Shown: one piece after another, positions 52,297-61,369 of the stretch | How the letters are laid out: each line of letters begins with the position of its first letter | Position numbering within the stretch: the stretch's first letter is position 1 | Source of the DNA: Chitinophagaceae bacterium | Lineage (GTDB): Bacteria; Bacteroidota; Bacteroidia; Chitinophagales; Chitinophagaceae | Direction: 5' to 3' | Assembly: GCA_025923075.1 (NCBI GenBank) | Contig: JAICGN010000005.1 | Location: forward strand, 21,490 to 85,489 | Length of the DNA: 64,000 nt | Translations under genes and position numbers: made by a program | The notes under the pieces: generated by a model | The model's input: the letters and a program-made list of their open reading frames with translations, nothing else | Databases searched by the model: none | What the model was told of the DNA's origin: nothing

Positions 52297-53337
52297 ATGG
52301 CAGAACAAAAAGAAATAACGATCTACGATATTGCTAAACATTTGAATATTTCTGCTACCACCGTCAGCAGAGGTCTAAAAAATCATCCTACGATTAATAA
52401 AAATACCAGGAGAAAAATTGCCGATGCTGCAAAGGAATTGGGTTATCGTTCAAACACGTTTGCAAGCAGCTTAAGAAGCAAACGTACACAGACAATAGGA
52501 GTTATTGTACCTCGGCTCAACAGTAATTTCATGTCATCAGTACTGGCGGGCATGGAAGATGCTGCGAGCCGCGAGCATTATAATTTGATTATTACACAAT
52601 CATTGGAAAAAAGAGAAAAAGAAAAGGCAAATGCCCATACCATGTATAATAAGAGAGTAGATGGGCTTTTGATCTCTCTGGCATATGATACGGAAAATAT
52701 CTCTCATTTGCATCCATTTTTTGCGAAAGGGATTCCGGTGGTCTTTTTTGACAGAACATATAATCATAGTGAAAGCACAAGTGTGTTAATTGATAATTTT
52801 AAAGCGGCCTATGAAGTCACCAAACACTTACTGGAACAGGGTTGTAAGCGAATTATGCATCTGGGCGGTAACATGTTACGAGATGTTTATTCTGAAAGAT
52901 TAAGGGGCTATAAAACAGCACTCCAGGATCATAAAATACCATTTGATGAAAAACTTATCTACATAAGTAATCTTAATGAGGAAGCTGGTTCGGATGCGGC
53001 AAAACACATTCTGAAAATGAAACCGAATAAGCGGCCTGATGGAGTTTTTAGTGCTAACGATACGGCAGCAGTCCACTGTATGATCCATCTGAAAACGGCT
53101 GGGATCAGGATACCTGAGGATATTGCGTTTGCCGGCTTTAACAACGACCCGATCAGCAAAGTGATTGAACCAAATTTAACGACCGTAAATTATTCAGGTT
53201 ATCACGTAGGCGAAGTCGCTGTAATGAATTTAATTGGTCATCTTAAAGGATTGAGCAGTACTAAAACAACAAATAGGATTGTTTTGAGAGCAGACCTTGT
53301 TGTTCGTGAATCTTCTTTAAAAAACAAATCTTTATAA
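52297..53337 (+). CDS. LacI-family transcriptional regulator (copy 1)
   Basis: A 346-residue regulator. The start at ATG 52297 (MAEQKEITIYDIAKHLNISA) puts the helix-turn-helix at the N-terminus as in all LacI proteins; a longer frame upstream is rejected because it would run over the operator. HTH residues about 5-25 (TIYDIAKHLNISATTVSRGL) and hinge (AAKELGYRSNTFASSLRSKR) are clear. The periplasmic-binding-protein-like domain follows (TIGVIVPRLNSNFMSSVLAG, RVDGLLISLAYDTENISHLH, DIAFAGFNNDPISKVIEPNL). It probably binds a xylan-derived sugar and represses the two arms. A strong paralog lies next to it. Confidence 0.93.
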   Translation: MAEQKEITIYDIAKHLNISATTVSRGLKNHPTINKNTRRKIADAAKELGYRSNTFASSLRSKRTQTIGVIVPRLNSNFMSSVLAGMEDAASREHYNLIITQSLEKREKEKANAHTMYNKRVDGLLISLAYDTENISHLHPFFAKGIPVVFFDRTYNHSESTSVLIDNFKAAYEVTKHLLEQGCKRIMHLGGNMLRDVYSERLRGYKTALQDHKIPFDEKLIYISNLNEEAGSDAAKHILKMKPNKRPDGVFSANDTAAVHCMIHLKTAGIRIPEDIAFAGFNNDPISKVIEPNLTTVNYSGYHVGEVAVMNLIGHLKGLSSTKTTNRIVLRADLVVRESSLKNKSL

Positions 53338-53369
53338 TTGTTTTTTATTTGATTTTTTTTGCGACTTTT

Positions 53370-53385
53370 ATGCAACCGATTGCAA
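53370..53385. promoter_or_regulatory. LacI-type operator overlapping the second lacI start region
   Basis: ATGCAACCGATTGCAA (53370-53385) shares TGCAACCGATTGCAA with the site at 52233-52248. It ends one base before the ATG at 53387, leaving no space for a separate ribosome binding site. Confidence 0.8.
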
Positions 53386-53386
53386 C

Positions 53387-54424
53387 ATGAAGCCAAAAAA
53401 AGAAGTGACGATTTATGATATTGCGCAGAAACTCGAACTGTCTTCTGCTACGGTAAGCCGTGCTTTAAAGAACCATCCCGCCATTAACAAAAACACAAAA
53501 AAGAAAATACAGGATGCAGCAAAAGAACTTGGCTATCGTCATAATACATTTGCAAGCAACCTTCGAAAACAAAAAACAAATACAATTGGTGTTATCGTGC
53601 ATGAATTGAACAGTAATTTTATTACCTCTGTTCTTGCAGGTATTGAAAAAGTTACTACCCAAGCGGGTTATGATCTTATTATTGCACACTCTTCTGAAAG
53701 TTTCGAAAAGGAATCGGCGAACGCGTTAAATCTATTTCATAAAAGAGTTGACGGACTCATTGCATCGCTGGCTTTTGATACACAAGGGCTCGATCATTAT
53801 AAATATTTTTATGACAGAGCTATCCCTGTAATATTTTTTGATCGTGTGGAAGAAGATAGCGAAAGCACCAAGGTAATTATTGATAATTATAAATGCGGGT
53901 ACCAGGCCACTCAACATCTGATTGACCAAGGATGCAAGCGTATTGTCCTGGTGACTGCAAGTTTAAAACGAAATGTATACGCACAGCGTCATAAGGGCTA
54001 TACCGATGCATTATTTGATAATAATATTCCCTTTAATAAAGACTATGTGTTAATAAAAGACCTTAGTGAGCAATGCGGTATTGAAGCGGCGCTGGAAATT
54101 TTAAAAATGAAACCACTACCTGATGGAGCATTTATTACCAATGATTTTTCTGCCGCTGTATGTATGCAAACATTAAAAGAGCATGGGATCAATATTCCGG
54201 ATGATATCGCAGTAGTCGGTTTCAATAATGATGCAATAGGAAAAATTGTAGAGCCGCAATTGACGACTATTGATTACCCGGGGATGGATATGGGCGAAAT
54301 TGCTGCGCGGAACCTCATCAATCATTTAAAAGGAATATCAAATATTAAACATACGCAAACAATAGTAATACGTTCAGATCTGGTTATAAGAAAATCATCG
54401 TTGAAGAAAAAAGGCCATCATTGA
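53387..54424 (+). CDS. LacI-family transcriptional regulator (copy 2)
   Basis: A 345-residue LacI-family protein and close paralog of its neighbour. The HTH is TIYDIAQKLELSSATVSRAL, the hinge AAKELGYRHNTFASNLRKQK, and the ligand domain begins TIGVIVHELNSNFITSVLAG. It has RVDGLIASLAFDTQGLDHYK and DIAVVGFNNDAIGKIVEPQL. The main differences are in the effector domain (such as residues 150-200), so they may sense different sugars. It is followed by the GH67 gene 17 bases later, so it heads the rightward arm. Confidence 0.93.
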   Translation: MKPKKEVTIYDIAQKLELSSATVSRALKNHPAINKNTKKKIQDAAKELGYRHNTFASNLRKQKTNTIGVIVHELNSNFITSVLAGIEKVTTQAGYDLIIAHSSESFEKESANALNLFHKRVDGLIASLAFDTQGLDHYKYFYDRAIPVIFFDRVEEDSESTKVIIDNYKCGYQATQHLIDQGCKRIVLVTASLKRNVYAQRHKGYTDALFDNNIPFNKDYVLIKDLSEQCGIEAALEILKMKPLPDGAFITNDFSAAVCMQTLKEHGINIPDDIAVVGFNNDAIGKIVEPQLTTIDYPGMDMGEIAARNLINHLKGISNIKHTQTIVIRSDLVIRKSSLKKKGHH

Positions 54425-54441
54425 CCCTTTTTATACTAATA

Positions 54442-56574
54442 ATGAGAAAAGGACTGCTTATCATATTTATAATCTTACCGGCTTTGTCAAGAGCAGAAGA
54501 TGGTTATGATCTTTGGCTCCGGTATAATAAGATTTCAAACACTGCAATACTTAGTCAGTACAAAAAACAAATTAACAGCCCCGTTGTCTTCGGTTCAACT
54601 CAAACAGTTGCTATCATTAGAACCGAATTGGGCCGTGCCTTTTCAGGATTAACAGGAACACCTTTTAGAATATTATCGTCAATTGATAAAGCAAGCTCAT
54701 TTATAGCCGGAATTTCTACTTCGTCGGCAATATTATCATCAATCGTTACAAAAGATGAATTGATACGTATCGGTAAAGAGGGGTTTATTATCAAAACAAG
54801 ACCCGGCAAAACCATCATCACAGCTAATACTGAAATTGGTGTGATGTATGGCGTGTTTCATTTTTTACGTTTAATGCAAACTTATCAACCAATCACTGGT
54901 CTTTCTATTGTCTCAGCACCCAAACTAAAATTGCGGTTGCTTAATCACTGGGATAATCTCAATCGAACAGTTGAGAGAGGTTATGCTGGTTTTTCAATTT
55001 GGGATTGGCATAAACTTCCTGATTTTATAGATAAACGATATGTCGATTATGCAAGAGCGAATGCTTCAATCGGTATAAATGGAACTGTCTTAACTAATGT
55101 AAATGCTAATGCGGTTATTCTTACTAAACCTTATTTGGAAAAGGTGAAAGCCTTGGCCGATCTGTTCCGGCCTTATGGAATAAAGGTTTATCTCACGGCA
55201 AGATTCAGTGCACCGATCGAGATCGGTAAATTAAGAACTGCAGACCCCATAAATGACACCGTTCAACTTTGGTGGCAACAAAAAGTAAAAGAGATATATG
55301 AATTGATACCCGACTTTGGTGGTTTTTTGGTGAAGGCAAATTCTGAAGGACAACCCGGGCCCCAGGATTATAACAGGACTCATGCGGATGGAGCCAATAT
55401 GCTTGCTGATGCGGTAGCTCCGTTTAATGGTATTGTAATGTGGCGCGCCTTTGTTTATAGCCAAACTTCTAACGACAGGTTCAAACAAGCTTATGAAGAA
55501 TTTAAACCCCTTGATGGAAAGTTTAAAAAAAATGTATTAGTACAAGTAAAAAATGGCCCCATAGATTTTCAACCAAGAGAACCGTTCTCTCCTCTTTTCG
55601 GCGCGATGAAGCAAACACCTCTGATGATGGAATTTCAGCTGACGCAGGAATATTTGGGACAAGGAACGCATTTGGTTTTTGAAGTACCAATGTTCAAAGA
55701 AGTGTTGAATACTGATACCTACTCCAAAGGAAAAGGGTCAACTGTTGCTAAAGTTGTAGATGGTTCGCTTGATAATTATTCATTAAATGGAATGGCAGGT
55801 GTGAGTAATATTGGTAATGACATCAACTGGTGCGGTCATCCGTTTGCCCAGGCAAACTGGTATTCGCTGGGAAGATTATGCTGGGATCATGGCCTTTCAT
55901 CTGCACAAATCGCCGATGAATGGATCAGACAGACATTTTCGAACGATAAATCTTTTGTTGAAACCGTAAAAAAAATAATGCTTCAATCACATGAAACATT
56001 AGTGAACTATATGACGCCGCTCGGCCTGACACACATAATGTACAATGGACATCACTATGGCCCAATGCCATGGGGAAACACGTTGAATCGTCCCGACTGG
56101 AATCCTGTTTATTACCACAAGGCAGATTCGATTGGGATTGGATTTGACAGAACGCCAACGGGAACAAATGCGTTGGCTCAATATTCAAGTGAGGTTCAAA
56201 GACAATATGATGATATCGATAAATGTCCGGAAGATTATTTGTTATGGTTTCACCATGTACCATGGAAACATAAGATGAAATCAGGAAGAACCTTATGGGA
56301 TGAGTTATGTTATAAATATTACACAGGAGTAGATTCAATAAAAGCAATACAGCAGCAATGGAATAAAATGAACAAATACATCGATCCGGAAAGATTCGGT
56401 CATGTAGCGCAATTGCTGGGTATCCAGGTGAAAGATGCGATATGGTGGCGCAATGCTTGTTTGCTCTACTTTCAAACATTCAGTAAAATGCCGATTCCCG
56501 CCCAATATGAAAAGCCAGATAAAACATTGGAATATTATCAAAACATCAGAATTTTATATGCACCGGGAAATTGA
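54442..56574 (+). CDS. aguA: GH67 alpha-glucuronidase
   Basis: A 710-residue exported enzyme, starting at ATG 54442 (MRKGLLIIFIILPALSRAED, signal peptide). It removes 4-O-methyl-glucuronic acid from the non-reducing end of xylo-oligosaccharides. The three GH67 catalytic acids are visible: Glu302 in VKANSEGQPGP (acid), Asp375 in VKNGPIDFQPREPFSPLFG and Glu397 in MMEFQLTQEYLGQG. The N-terminal beta domain, the barrel and the helical C-terminus are all present; length is normal for periplasmic GH67. The released glucuronate goes to UxuA through the SDR candidate. It overlaps no neighbour. Confidence 0.95.
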   Translation: MRKGLLIIFIILPALSRAEDGYDLWLRYNKISNTAILSQYKKQINSPVVFGSTQTVAIIRTELGRAFSGLTGTPFRILSSIDKASSFIAGISTSSAILSSIVTKDELIRIGKEGFIIKTRPGKTIITANTEIGVMYGVFHFLRLMQTYQPITGLSIVSAPKLKLRLLNHWDNLNRTVERGYAGFSIWDWHKLPDFIDKRYVDYARANASIGINGTVLTNVNANAVILTKPYLEKVKALADLFRPYGIKVYLTARFSAPIEIGKLRTADPINDTVQLWWQQKVKEIYELIPDFGGFLVKANSEGQPGPQDYNRTHADGANMLADAVAPFNGIVMWRAFVYSQTSNDRFKQAYEEFKPLDGKFKKNVLVQVKNGPIDFQPREPFSPLFGAMKQTPLMMEFQLTQEYLGQGTHLVFEVPMFKEVLNTDTYSKGKGSTVAKVVDGSLDNYSLNGMAGVSNIGNDINWCGHPFAQANWYSLGRLCWDHGLSSAQIADEWIRQTFSNDKSFVETVKKIMLQSHETLVNYMTPLGLTHIMYNGHHYGPMPWGNTLNRPDWNPVYYHKADSIGIGFDRTPTGTNALAQYSSEVQRQYDDIDKCPEDYLLWFHHVPWKHKMKSGRTLWDELCYKYYTGVDSIKAIQQQWNKMNKYIDPERFGHVAQLLGIQVKDAIWWRNACLLYFQTFSKMPIPAQYEKPDKTLEYYQNIRILYAPGN

Positions 56575-56592
56575 TCAATAAAATTAAGAACC

Positions 56593-57342
56593 ATGACAAC
56601 ACAAACAAAAAGAGTGGCTATTGTTACAGGAGGTGGCTCAGGTATCGGTTTAGCTATCGCAGAAAAATTTACACAAGCTGGAATTGAGACCATCATTGTT
56701 GGTCGCGATGAAAAGAAATTAAAGGAGGCAAAAGAAAAATTAGGTGAACATAGCTATGCGAAGATTTGCGATCTAAGCAATCTTTCATCGATTCCTTCTT
56801 TTGTTTGTGAAGTGATCAAGCAATTCGGACAGATAGATGTGCTGGTGAATAATGCAGGCATCAATATGAAAAAAGAATTCCAGGATGTGACCGATGAAGA
56901 TTTTCAGAAAGTAATTACAACAAACCTTACGTCAGTGTTTGCGATAAGTCGTGAGGTAGTTAAACAGATGCTGAAACAGAAAAGTGGTTCTATTATAAAT
57001 ATCAGTTCAATGGCAGCACAATATGGCTTACCAAAAGTGATCGCCTACAGTGCAAGCAAAACGGCAATTGATGGAATGACGAGAGCAATGGCAGTTGAAC
57101 TTTCTCCAAAAGGTATTCGTGTAAATGCAATTGCTCCTGGTTTTATTGTCACGGATATGACTGATAAAGCGCTGAACAGTGATCCCGAACGTAAATCAAA
57201 GGTTTTCGGTCGTACGCCTATGGGTTATATGGGTCAGCCATCAGATATAGGTGATGCAGCCTTGTTTTTAGCAAGCGATGCGGCTAAATATATTACCGGA
57301 GTTGTGTTACCGGTTGATGGTGGCAATAGTATTGGTTTTTAA
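56593..57342 (+). CDS. SDR-family oxidoreductase (fructuronate reductase candidate)
   Basis: A 249-residue short-chain dehydrogenase. It has the coenzyme motif TGGGSGIG (residues 12-19), VNNAG, and the catalytic residues Asn111, Ser139, Tyr152 and Lys156 (INISSMAAQY, AYSASK). A C-terminal PVDGGNS closes it. The family includes many sugar dehydrogenases. Directly after GH67 and with UxuA in the opposite arm, it sits where a fructuronate reductase (UxuB role) is needed and no classical UxuB is present. A glucose- or gluconate-type dehydrogenase is another choice. The precise reaction is inferred only from context. Confidence 0.88.
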   Translation: MTTQTKRVAIVTGGGSGIGLAIAEKFTQAGIETIIVGRDEKKLKEAKEKLGEHSYAKICDLSNLSSIPSFVCEVIKQFGQIDVLVNNAGINMKKEFQDVTDEDFQKVITTNLTSVFAISREVVKQMLKQKSGSIINISSMAAQYGLPKVIAYSASKTAIDGMTRAMAVELSPKGIRVNAIAPGFIVTDMTDKALNSDPERKSKVFGRTPMGYMGQPSDIGDAALFLASDAAKYITGVVLPVDGGNSIGF

Positions 57343-57496
57343 TTTGTGTTGTATTGGATGGTGAATCCGAAAGTTGTGTTGCAGAGATTGGTTTTGGATT
57401 TTCGCGGAGTAGGGCCAGGGTAGCCTGGTCCCAGAAACAAGGATGAAATAATTGCTCACAGAAAACAGAGATGATCACAGAAATTTTGTGTAAGTC

Positions 57497-57516
57497 CCTG
57501 CCTACCGGAAGGCAGG
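57497..57516. repeat. REP-like palindrome
   Basis: CCTGCCTACCGGAAGGCAGG is a palindrome with 7-bp arms (CCTGCCT and AGGCAGG) in the gap between the SDR and GH43 genes (57343-57552). A shorter form is at 30165-30177. Such GC-rich palindromes are common between genes in this group. It could also stop or slow transcription. Confidence 0.55.
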
Positions 57517-57552
57517 TGTGACATCTGTGAGATAAAAGAATAAATACTAAAA

Positions 57553-58635
57553 ATGAAATCAAAACATTTTTTTATTGGACTCAGCATGGTTGCAATTGTT
57601 AGCTGCAATAGTCAAACAGAAGAAACTAAAGCTGAACCGACAACAGAAGCAAAGCCCCCGCAAGAGAAAGAATATCTTTCTCAACCTCTCGTCTCACATA
57701 TTTATACTGCCGATCCATCGGCACATGTGTTTAATAATCGTATTTACATTTATCCCTCCCATGATACGGCTACGGGAACCAAAGAAGATGATCTTGGCGG
57801 GCATTTTGATATGAGAGACTATCATGTCCTCTCAATGGATTCGATTGGTGGCCCGGTTACGGATCATGGCGTGGCATTGGATATAAAAAATGTGCCCTGG
57901 GCCGGACGACAAATGTGGGCGCCTGATGCCGCATTCGCCAATGGCAAATATTATTTGTATTTCCCTGTAAAGAACAAGCAGGATGTTTTCCAAATTGGTG
58001 TTGCAGTCAGTGATAAACCGGAAGGTCCATTCACAGCAGAAAAAGAACCGATTAAAAACAGTTACAGCATAGACCCCTGTGTATTCAAAGATGATGATGG
58101 ACAATTCTATATGTACTTCGGCGGAATCTGGGGCGGTCAGTTGCAGCGATGGAATCATAATAAATACGACTCAGCCGCTAAAAACCGGACAAAGGAAGAG
58201 ATGGCAGCATTACCAAGAATAGCAAAACTGAATGCAGATATGAACAGTTTTTCTGAACCTGTAAAAGAAGTAAAACTTGTTGATAAAGAAGGAAGAAATT
58301 TTGGAGAAAAAGATAATGACAAGAGATTTTTTGAAGCTGCATGGGTATTTAAATATAAAGGCAAATATTATTTCACCTATTCAACCGGTGACACTCATTT
58401 TCTTTGTTATGCTACAGGTGACAATCCTTACGGGCCGTTTACTTACCAGGGAGTGATATTAAATCCAGTTGAAGGCTGGACAAATCATCATTCAATTATC
58501 GAAATGAATGGCAAATGGTATCTTTTTTATCACGATACGCAATTGAGCGGTAAAACTCATTTGAGAAATGTAAAAGTAACAGAATTGAAGTTTAACGAGG
58601 ATGGAAGCATTGAGACACTGACAGCGCAGAAATAA
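57553..58635 (+). CDS. GH43-family xylosidase/arabinofuranosidase lipoprotein
   Basis: A 360-residue lipoprotein with lipobox IVSC (Cys18). The five-bladed propeller shows the GH43 catalytic triad: Asp54 in YTADPSAHVFNNRIYIYPSH (base), Asp174 in SIDPCVFKDDDGQFYMYFGG (pKa modulator), Glu261 in RFFEAAWVFKYKGKYYFTYS (acid). It most likely removes xylose or arabinose from xylan oligosaccharides; subfamily cannot be told by eye. Periplasmic or surface, depending on a lipoprotein export signal after the Cys (NSQTEE). The gap to the SDR gene is large and carries a palindrome. Confidence 0.92.
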   Translation: MKSKHFFIGLSMVAIVSCNSQTEETKAEPTTEAKPPQEKEYLSQPLVSHIYTADPSAHVFNNRIYIYPSHDTATGTKEDDLGGHFDMRDYHVLSMDSIGGPVTDHGVALDIKNVPWAGRQMWAPDAAFANGKYYLYFPVKNKQDVFQIGVAVSDKPEGPFTAEKEPIKNSYSIDPCVFKDDDGQFYMYFGGIWGGQLQRWNHNKYDSAAKNRTKEEMAALPRIAKLNADMNSFSEPVKEVKLVDKEGRNFGEKDNDKRFFEAAWVFKYKGKYYFTYSTGDTHFLCYATGDNPYGPFTYQGVILNPVEGWTNHHSIIEMNGKWYLFYHDTQLSGKTHLRNVKVTELKFNEDGSIETLTAQK

Positions 58636-58744
58636 CAAAAATGAGATGTCAAACGTGAAATGTGAAACAAATGAGTGACCCTTCGACTGTTCAGGGTATA
58701 CTACAGGGAGTTTAATAGCAGCATCAAAAGACGGGTAAATAAAA

Positions 58745-61360
58745 ATGAAAAAGATTTTCTCATTAGCAGTTTTGGTTTATACACTGATGGCTCATGCCCA
58801 GGATTATAAAAGTTTTCCGATGTGGGACCCGGCATTACCATTTGAACAAAGGGTGAATGATGTGGTCAGCCGCCTGACATTGGAAGAAAAAGTAAAACAA
58901 ATGCTCAATGCAACACCGGCAGTGCCAAGATTGGGTATCCTTGCATACGATTGGTGGAATGAAACATTGCATGGTGTCGCAAGAACACCTTTTAAAGTAA
59001 CATCATATCCGCAGGCGATTGGTATGGCCGCGACATGGGATTCTGTTTCATTATATCGCATGGCTGATTATTCGGCACTTGAAGGAAGAGCGATATATAA
59101 CAAAGCAGTTGAATTGGGAAGAACAAGAGAAAGATATTTGGGATTGACATACTGGACACCAAACATTAATATTTTTCGTGACCCACGTTGGGGACGTGGC
59201 CAGGAAACCTATGGTGAAGATCCATTTCTAACTGCCATGCTGGCCCGTGCATTTGTTCGCGGTTTACAGGGAGAAGATCCAAAATATTTAAAAGCTGCAG
59301 CATGTGCTAAACATTTCGCAGTGCACAGTGGGCCTGAACCTTCAAGACATGTTGATAATTTTAATCCTTCCACCTATGATCTGTGGGATACCTATTTACC
59401 GGCATTTAAAGAATTAGTGACAAAAGCAAATGTAGCCGGCGTGATGTGTGCATACAATGCGGTGAATACACAGCCCTGCTGTGCAAATGATCTGCTGATG
59501 AATGATATTTTGAGAAAGCAATGGAATTTCACCGGTTATGTAACGAGTGATTGCTGGGCGATCGATGACTTCTTTAAATATCATAAGACACATAAGGATT
59601 CTGTAACGGCGGCAGTAGACGGTGTGCTGCATGGCACCGATATTGAATGCGGCACTTCCGTTTATTATACATTGTATAATGGCGTGAAAAGTGGTTTGAT
59701 AAAAGAAGAGCAACTGGATGTTTCATTGCGAAGATTGTTTATGATCCGTTATCGCCTTGGCATGTTTGATCCGCCTTCGATGGTAAAATATGCACAGACA
59801 CCAGCATCGGCTTTAGAAGCACCAGCACACAAAGCCCTCGCTTTGAAAATGGCACAACAAAGTATTGTGCTATTGAAAAATGAAAATAATGTATTGCCGT
59901 TAAAGAAAACAATTAAAAAGATCGCTATACTTGGTCCGAATGCAGATAACCGTATTTCGGTTTTAGGAAATTACAATGGCATCCCCTCAAAGGTTGCATC
60001 GTTGCTTGATGGTTTGAAAGAGAAACTTGGAAGCCGCGTGGAAATCATTTATGAGCCGGCGATCAATTTTATCAATGATACAATGTTGGTCTATGAAGAT
60101 GTCACGAATCAGTTTGGTTGGGAAGGCAATAAAGGGTTTAAAGCTGAATATTTTTCTAACCGGGAATTGCAGGGAACTGCTGTTGCCATCAAAATAGAAA
60201 ACAAGATCGACAATTTCTGGCAGGAAGGCCAAAACGTTGTTGAAGGAATCAACGCCAATAATTTTTCTGTTCGATACACTTCAAGTTACACAGCAGCAAG
60301 AGATGGTTTCATGACATTTGAAGTAGAAGCTGATGATGGCTACCGGTTTTTAGTGAATGAAAAAACTGAGATCAATGCCTGGCAACGCAACCGCTGGGGT
60401 GCAAGAACGTATAAACTTCCAATAAAAAAAGATTCAGTTTACAAATTGGTATTGGAATATTGGCAGGGTGAAGGCAAAGCAAATGTTGCTCTTCGTACGG
60501 GTAATTTTAGAAGAACAGATTTTGCTGCGGTTGCAAATAAGGTAAAAGACGCTGATGTAATTATTTATGCTGGTGGTATTTCGCCACAACTGGAAGGTGA
60601 GGAAATGCAAGTGAATGCCCCCGGCTTTAATGGTGGCGACAGGACTTCAATCCTGTTGCCCTCTGTCCAAACAGAATTAATGAAGACATTAAAATCAACT
60701 GGCAAGCCTGTAGTGTTTGTGATGATGACAGGAAGTGCTATTGCAATCCCCTGGGAAAATGAAAATATTCCGGCTATCATCAATGCATGGTATGGCGGCC
60801 AAAGTGCTGGCACTGCAATTGCGGATGTTTTGTTTGGCGATTACAACCCCGCCGGCAGATTGCCGGTTACTTTTTACAAAAGTGACAACGATTTGCCCGG
60901 GTTTAGCGACTACTCGATGAACAACAGAACATATCGTTATTTCAAAGGTGAGGCATTATATCCATTTGGTTACGGTTTGAGTTATACGACCTTTAAATAT
61001 GATATGCTGAAAGTTCCGGCAAAAACAGCAGCGGGTAAAAATGTAACAGTAAGCGCAAGAATAACGAATACAGGAAAATTAGATGGTGAAGAAGTTGTTC
61101 AATTATACATATCACACCAGGAGGCTCAGGGCAAAGCACCATTAAAAGCACTGAAGGGCTTCCAGAGAATTTCTTTGAAGGCAGGTGAAACTAAAAACGT
61201 ATCATTTACACTTACGCCAGAGCAATTATCATTAGTAAGTGAAGAGGGGAAAATGCTGGAACCGAAAGGAAAAGTTGCAATAAGCGTGGGCGGCGGACAG
61301 CCTGGGGTTAAGAATAAAACAACAAGTAGCGTAATCAGTGAAATTGTTACAATATTATAA
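58745..61360 (+). CDS. GH3 glycosidase with PA14 domain
   Basis: An 871-residue exported enzyme (signal MKKIFSLAVLVYTLMAHAQ). The N-terminal GH3 barrel has DWWNETLHGVARTPF, YWTPNINIFRDPRWGRGQET, KHFAVHSGPEPSRH and the nucleophile Asp269 in GYVTSDCWAIDDFF. Residues about 464-590 are a PA14 domain inserted in the second GH3 domain (GFKAEYFSNRELQG, DDGYRFLVNEKTEINAW). A fibronectin-type III-like domain is at the C-terminus. This is the layout of GH3 beta-xylosidases and beta-glucosidases in xylan loci; a beta-xylosidase role fits the context. The GH51 gene starts nine bases later. Confidence 0.93.
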   Translation: MKKIFSLAVLVYTLMAHAQDYKSFPMWDPALPFEQRVNDVVSRLTLEEKVKQMLNATPAVPRLGILAYDWWNETLHGVARTPFKVTSYPQAIGMAATWDSVSLYRMADYSALEGRAIYNKAVELGRTRERYLGLTYWTPNINIFRDPRWGRGQETYGEDPFLTAMLARAFVRGLQGEDPKYLKAAACAKHFAVHSGPEPSRHVDNFNPSTYDLWDTYLPAFKELVTKANVAGVMCAYNAVNTQPCCANDLLMNDILRKQWNFTGYVTSDCWAIDDFFKYHKTHKDSVTAAVDGVLHGTDIECGTSVYYTLYNGVKSGLIKEEQLDVSLRRLFMIRYRLGMFDPPSMVKYAQTPASALEAPAHKALALKMAQQSIVLLKNENNVLPLKKTIKKIAILGPNADNRISVLGNYNGIPSKVASLLDGLKEKLGSRVEIIYEPAINFINDTMLVYEDVTNQFGWEGNKGFKAEYFSNRELQGTAVAIKIENKIDNFWQEGQNVVEGINANNFSVRYTSSYTAARDGFMTFEVEADDGYRFLVNEKTEINAWQRNRWGARTYKLPIKKDSVYKLVLEYWQGEGKANVALRTGNFRRTDFAAVANKVKDADVIIYAGGISPQLEGEEMQVNAPGFNGGDRTSILLPSVQTELMKTLKSTGKPVVFVMMTGSAIAIPWENENIPAIINAWYGGQSAGTAIADVLFGDYNPAGRLPVTFYKSDNDLPGFSDYSMNNRTYRYFKGEALYPFGYGLSYTTFKYDMLKVPAKTAAGKNVTVSARITNTGKLDGEEVVQLYISHQEAQGKAPLKALKGFQRISLKAGETKNVSFTLTPEQLSLVSEEGKMLEPKGKVAISVGGGQPGVKNKTTSSVISEIVTIL

Positions 61361-61369
61361 AAACAACTT

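Noticed and set aside
55925..56479. 184-residue minus-strand open frame inside the GH67 gene
   Set aside because: Long but opposite to a clear GH67 coding sequence with all catalytic residues; no domain visible in the shadow frame.
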